Source of the DNA: Candidatus Kryptoniota bacterium
GTDB lineage: Bacteria > Bacteroidota > Ignavibacteria > Kryptoniales > JAKASW01
Reading direction: 5' to 3'
Length of the DNA stretch: 64,000 bases
Assembly: GCA_024641705.1 (NCBI GenBank)
Contig: JAHECO010000004.1
Location: forward strand, 1 to 64,000
Of the stretch, positions 63,148 through 64,000 are shown one piece after another (positions within the stretch are counted from its first letter, which is position 1; every line of letters starts with the position of its first letter). Both the position numbers and the translations under genes were made by a program. The notes beneath the pieces are model-generated. The model was not told where the DNA came from. It made no database searches and worked only from the letters and a program-made list of their open reading frames with translations.

Positions 63148-63761
63148 GAAATTCCTCTCCCGCCGAGGTCCCCCGCCGACAGGAGGTTCAGCACTGAATG
63201 GACGAGCTCGGCCGTCGAGACCGGCTTTGCCAGCCACTGGTCTGCCCGGGATCTTCTCAGCCTTTCGATTGCAGCCGCTGAAAGGTTGCCTGATAGCACG
63301 AGCACCTTCAGGTGGTAATTGACCTTCCGGTCCGCGATTAGTTCCAGTACCTTGAAGCCGTCGATACCGGGCATCATAAGATCCAGCACGATCAGCTCGG
63401 GCTTGAACTCGCCGATGAGGACCAACGCCTCGTAACCGTCTCCGCTTATCTTGACATCGCAATTCTCAAGCTTATCCTGCAATACCTCGCGAATCATCCC
63501 GGCGTAGGCTTCATCGTCGTCGATTATTAAGATTCTTTTCGGATGCTCTCCCCCAAAGTCAAAATTGATATCCATGCTGTGAGCTTTCAGGAATTGTCTG
63601 AGATCAGAAGGCCAGATTCTGAAGTGCCCACCGGGGGTACAATAGGCCTTCAACTTGCCTGCTCTGATCCAATTGTTGATGGTTCTTGTTGTGACGCGGC
63701 AAATCTGGGCTGCCTGGCCAACGCCCAATGGCCACGACGTAGAGGTGTTTTCTGCCAGCAT
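63144..63761 (-). CDS. HTH-receiver protein: excisionase/MerR-like DNA-binding domain fused to a response regulator domain
   Basis: Residues 13-60 ('GVGQAAQICRVTTRTINNWIRAGKLKAYCTPGGHFRIWPSDLRQFL') are a winged helix of the excisionase/MerR/BldC-like type. Residues about 75-200 are a receiver with IIDDDEA, phospho-acceptor Asp127 (VLDLMMPGIDG) and Lys in WLAKPVS. The order is reversed compared with typical regulators, where the receiver comes first. It could bind DNA in response to phosphorylation by the kinase encoded next, with which it overlaps by four bases. A promoter with 17-base spacing lies upstream. Confidence 0.9.
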   Translation of the reverse strand: MLAENTSTSWPLGVGQAAQICRVTTRTINNWIRAGKLKAYCTPGGHFRIWPSDLRQFLKAHSMDINFDFGGEHPKRILIIDDDEAYAGMIREVLQDKLENCDVKISGDGYEALVLIGEFKPELIVLDLMMPGIDGFKVLELIADRKVNYHLKVLVLSGNLSAAAIERLRRSRADQWLAKPVSTAELVHSVLNLLSAGDLGGRGIS

Positions 63762-63793
63762 TTCCCGTTTTTCTTATTTTTCCTGTTGCACCA

Positions 63794-63822
63794 ACTTTAA
63801 CACTTTTTGGCCTGACTTACAA
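63794..63822 (-). promoter_or_regulatory. Sigma-70-like promoter of the HTH-receiver/kinase operon
   Basis: On the minus strand TTGTAA (63817-63822) and TAAAGT (63794-63799) are separated by 17 bases, about 33 bases before the ATG at 63761. Confidence 0.45.
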
Positions 63823-63945
63823 CCAAAACATGCGAAACCTTTTGGAAAAAGGGGAAATTGCTCCTTAGTCCAAGTAAAAATGACTCCGGCAAAGGCTGCA
63901 ATCCGGAAAGAGACGGGGGCTTTCAGTCAAACCGCGAGAGACCCC

Positions 63946-63974
63946 TTGACAACCTCCGGCCCCGGCGTTAAATT
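63946..63974 (+). promoter_or_regulatory. Strong sigma-70-like promoter at the right edge
   Basis: TTGACA (63946-63951), 17-base spacer and TAAATT (63969-63974), the best promoter match in the window. The leader is short. Confidence 0.65.
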
Positions 63975-63995
63975 TCAGATAGAAAGGTCCGATAT

Positions 63996-64000
63996 ATGTC
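63996..64000 (+). CDS. Start of a gene cut by the right edge
   Basis: ATG at 63996 follows AAAGG (63982-63986) and the promoter above. Only five bases are present, so no product can be named. Confidence 0.45.

Overview
The window looks like a chromosomal segment of a Gram-negative bacterium of the Fibrobacteres-Chlorobi-Bacteroidetes group, most likely an Ignavibacteria-like or related Bacteroidota/Chlorobiota lineage. The grounds are C-terminal type IX secretion (T9SS) sorting domains with the EQNYPNPFNP signature, a PorD homologue, two PorV/PorQ-type outer-membrane proteins, a GWxTD-domain lipoprotein, a TRL-like lipoprotein, a TonB receptor with a carboxypeptidase-regulatory-like N-terminus, and hybrid kinases with many sensory domains. 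GC content is moderately high. Shine-Dalgarno sites are clear at many genes, several genes use TTG or GTG starts, and sigma-70-like promoters with 17-bp spacers can be read. No phage, CRISPR array or rRNA operon was seen.

Layout. 1-900: start of a probable IS630 transposase cut by the window edge, and a membrane-anchored monoheme cytochrome c. 917-13658: an envelope cluster on the + strand of surface proteins, a TonB-dependent receptor, a PorV-like protein, an NHL-type lipoprotein and small lipoproteins, interrupted by a REP-associated transposase and a four-helix-bundle (23S intervening-sequence type) gene that sit beside palindromic repeats. 13845-19959: NlpC/P60 lipoprotein, UbiD-family decarboxylase, lipoprotein, M1 peptidase, membrane protein, peptide deformylase. 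19971-24482 (- strand): GWxTD lipoprotein, M50 site-2 protease with CBS domains, alpha/beta hydrolase, beta-barrel protein.

24713-37869 (+): birA-coaX-acetyltransferase-glmM, followed without a gap by a CheY-like regulator and a 1522-residue hybrid kinase, a second receiver-kinase, dprA, hldD and a saccharopine-dehydrogenase-like oxidoreductase. 38073-38297: tRNA-Ala(CGC) and SRP RNA. 38884-42403: RNase E/G behind a long structured leader, methylglyoxal synthase, and a phosphofructokinase carrying residues of the pyrophosphate-dependent type. 42709-47152: two paralogous nine-heme cytochromes, each ending in a T9SS sorting domain, the most striking content of the window because it implies heme proteins displayed on the cell surface. 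47236-50339: yraN-rnhB and nfeD-slipin pairs. 50417-57147: lipoprotein, PorD, PorV-like barrel, a helix-hairpin-helix protein predicted to carry a barrel, a HAD hydrolase and an amidase. 57222-63761 (-): B12-dependent ribonucleotide reductase and a two-gene signalling pair (HTH-receiver protein and hybrid kinase). A new + strand gene begins at the right edge behind a good promoter.

Together the genes describe a diderm with T9SS export, active outer-membrane uptake, heavy two-component signalling and probable extracellular electron transfer. No function was tested; family calls rest on motifs read by eye.
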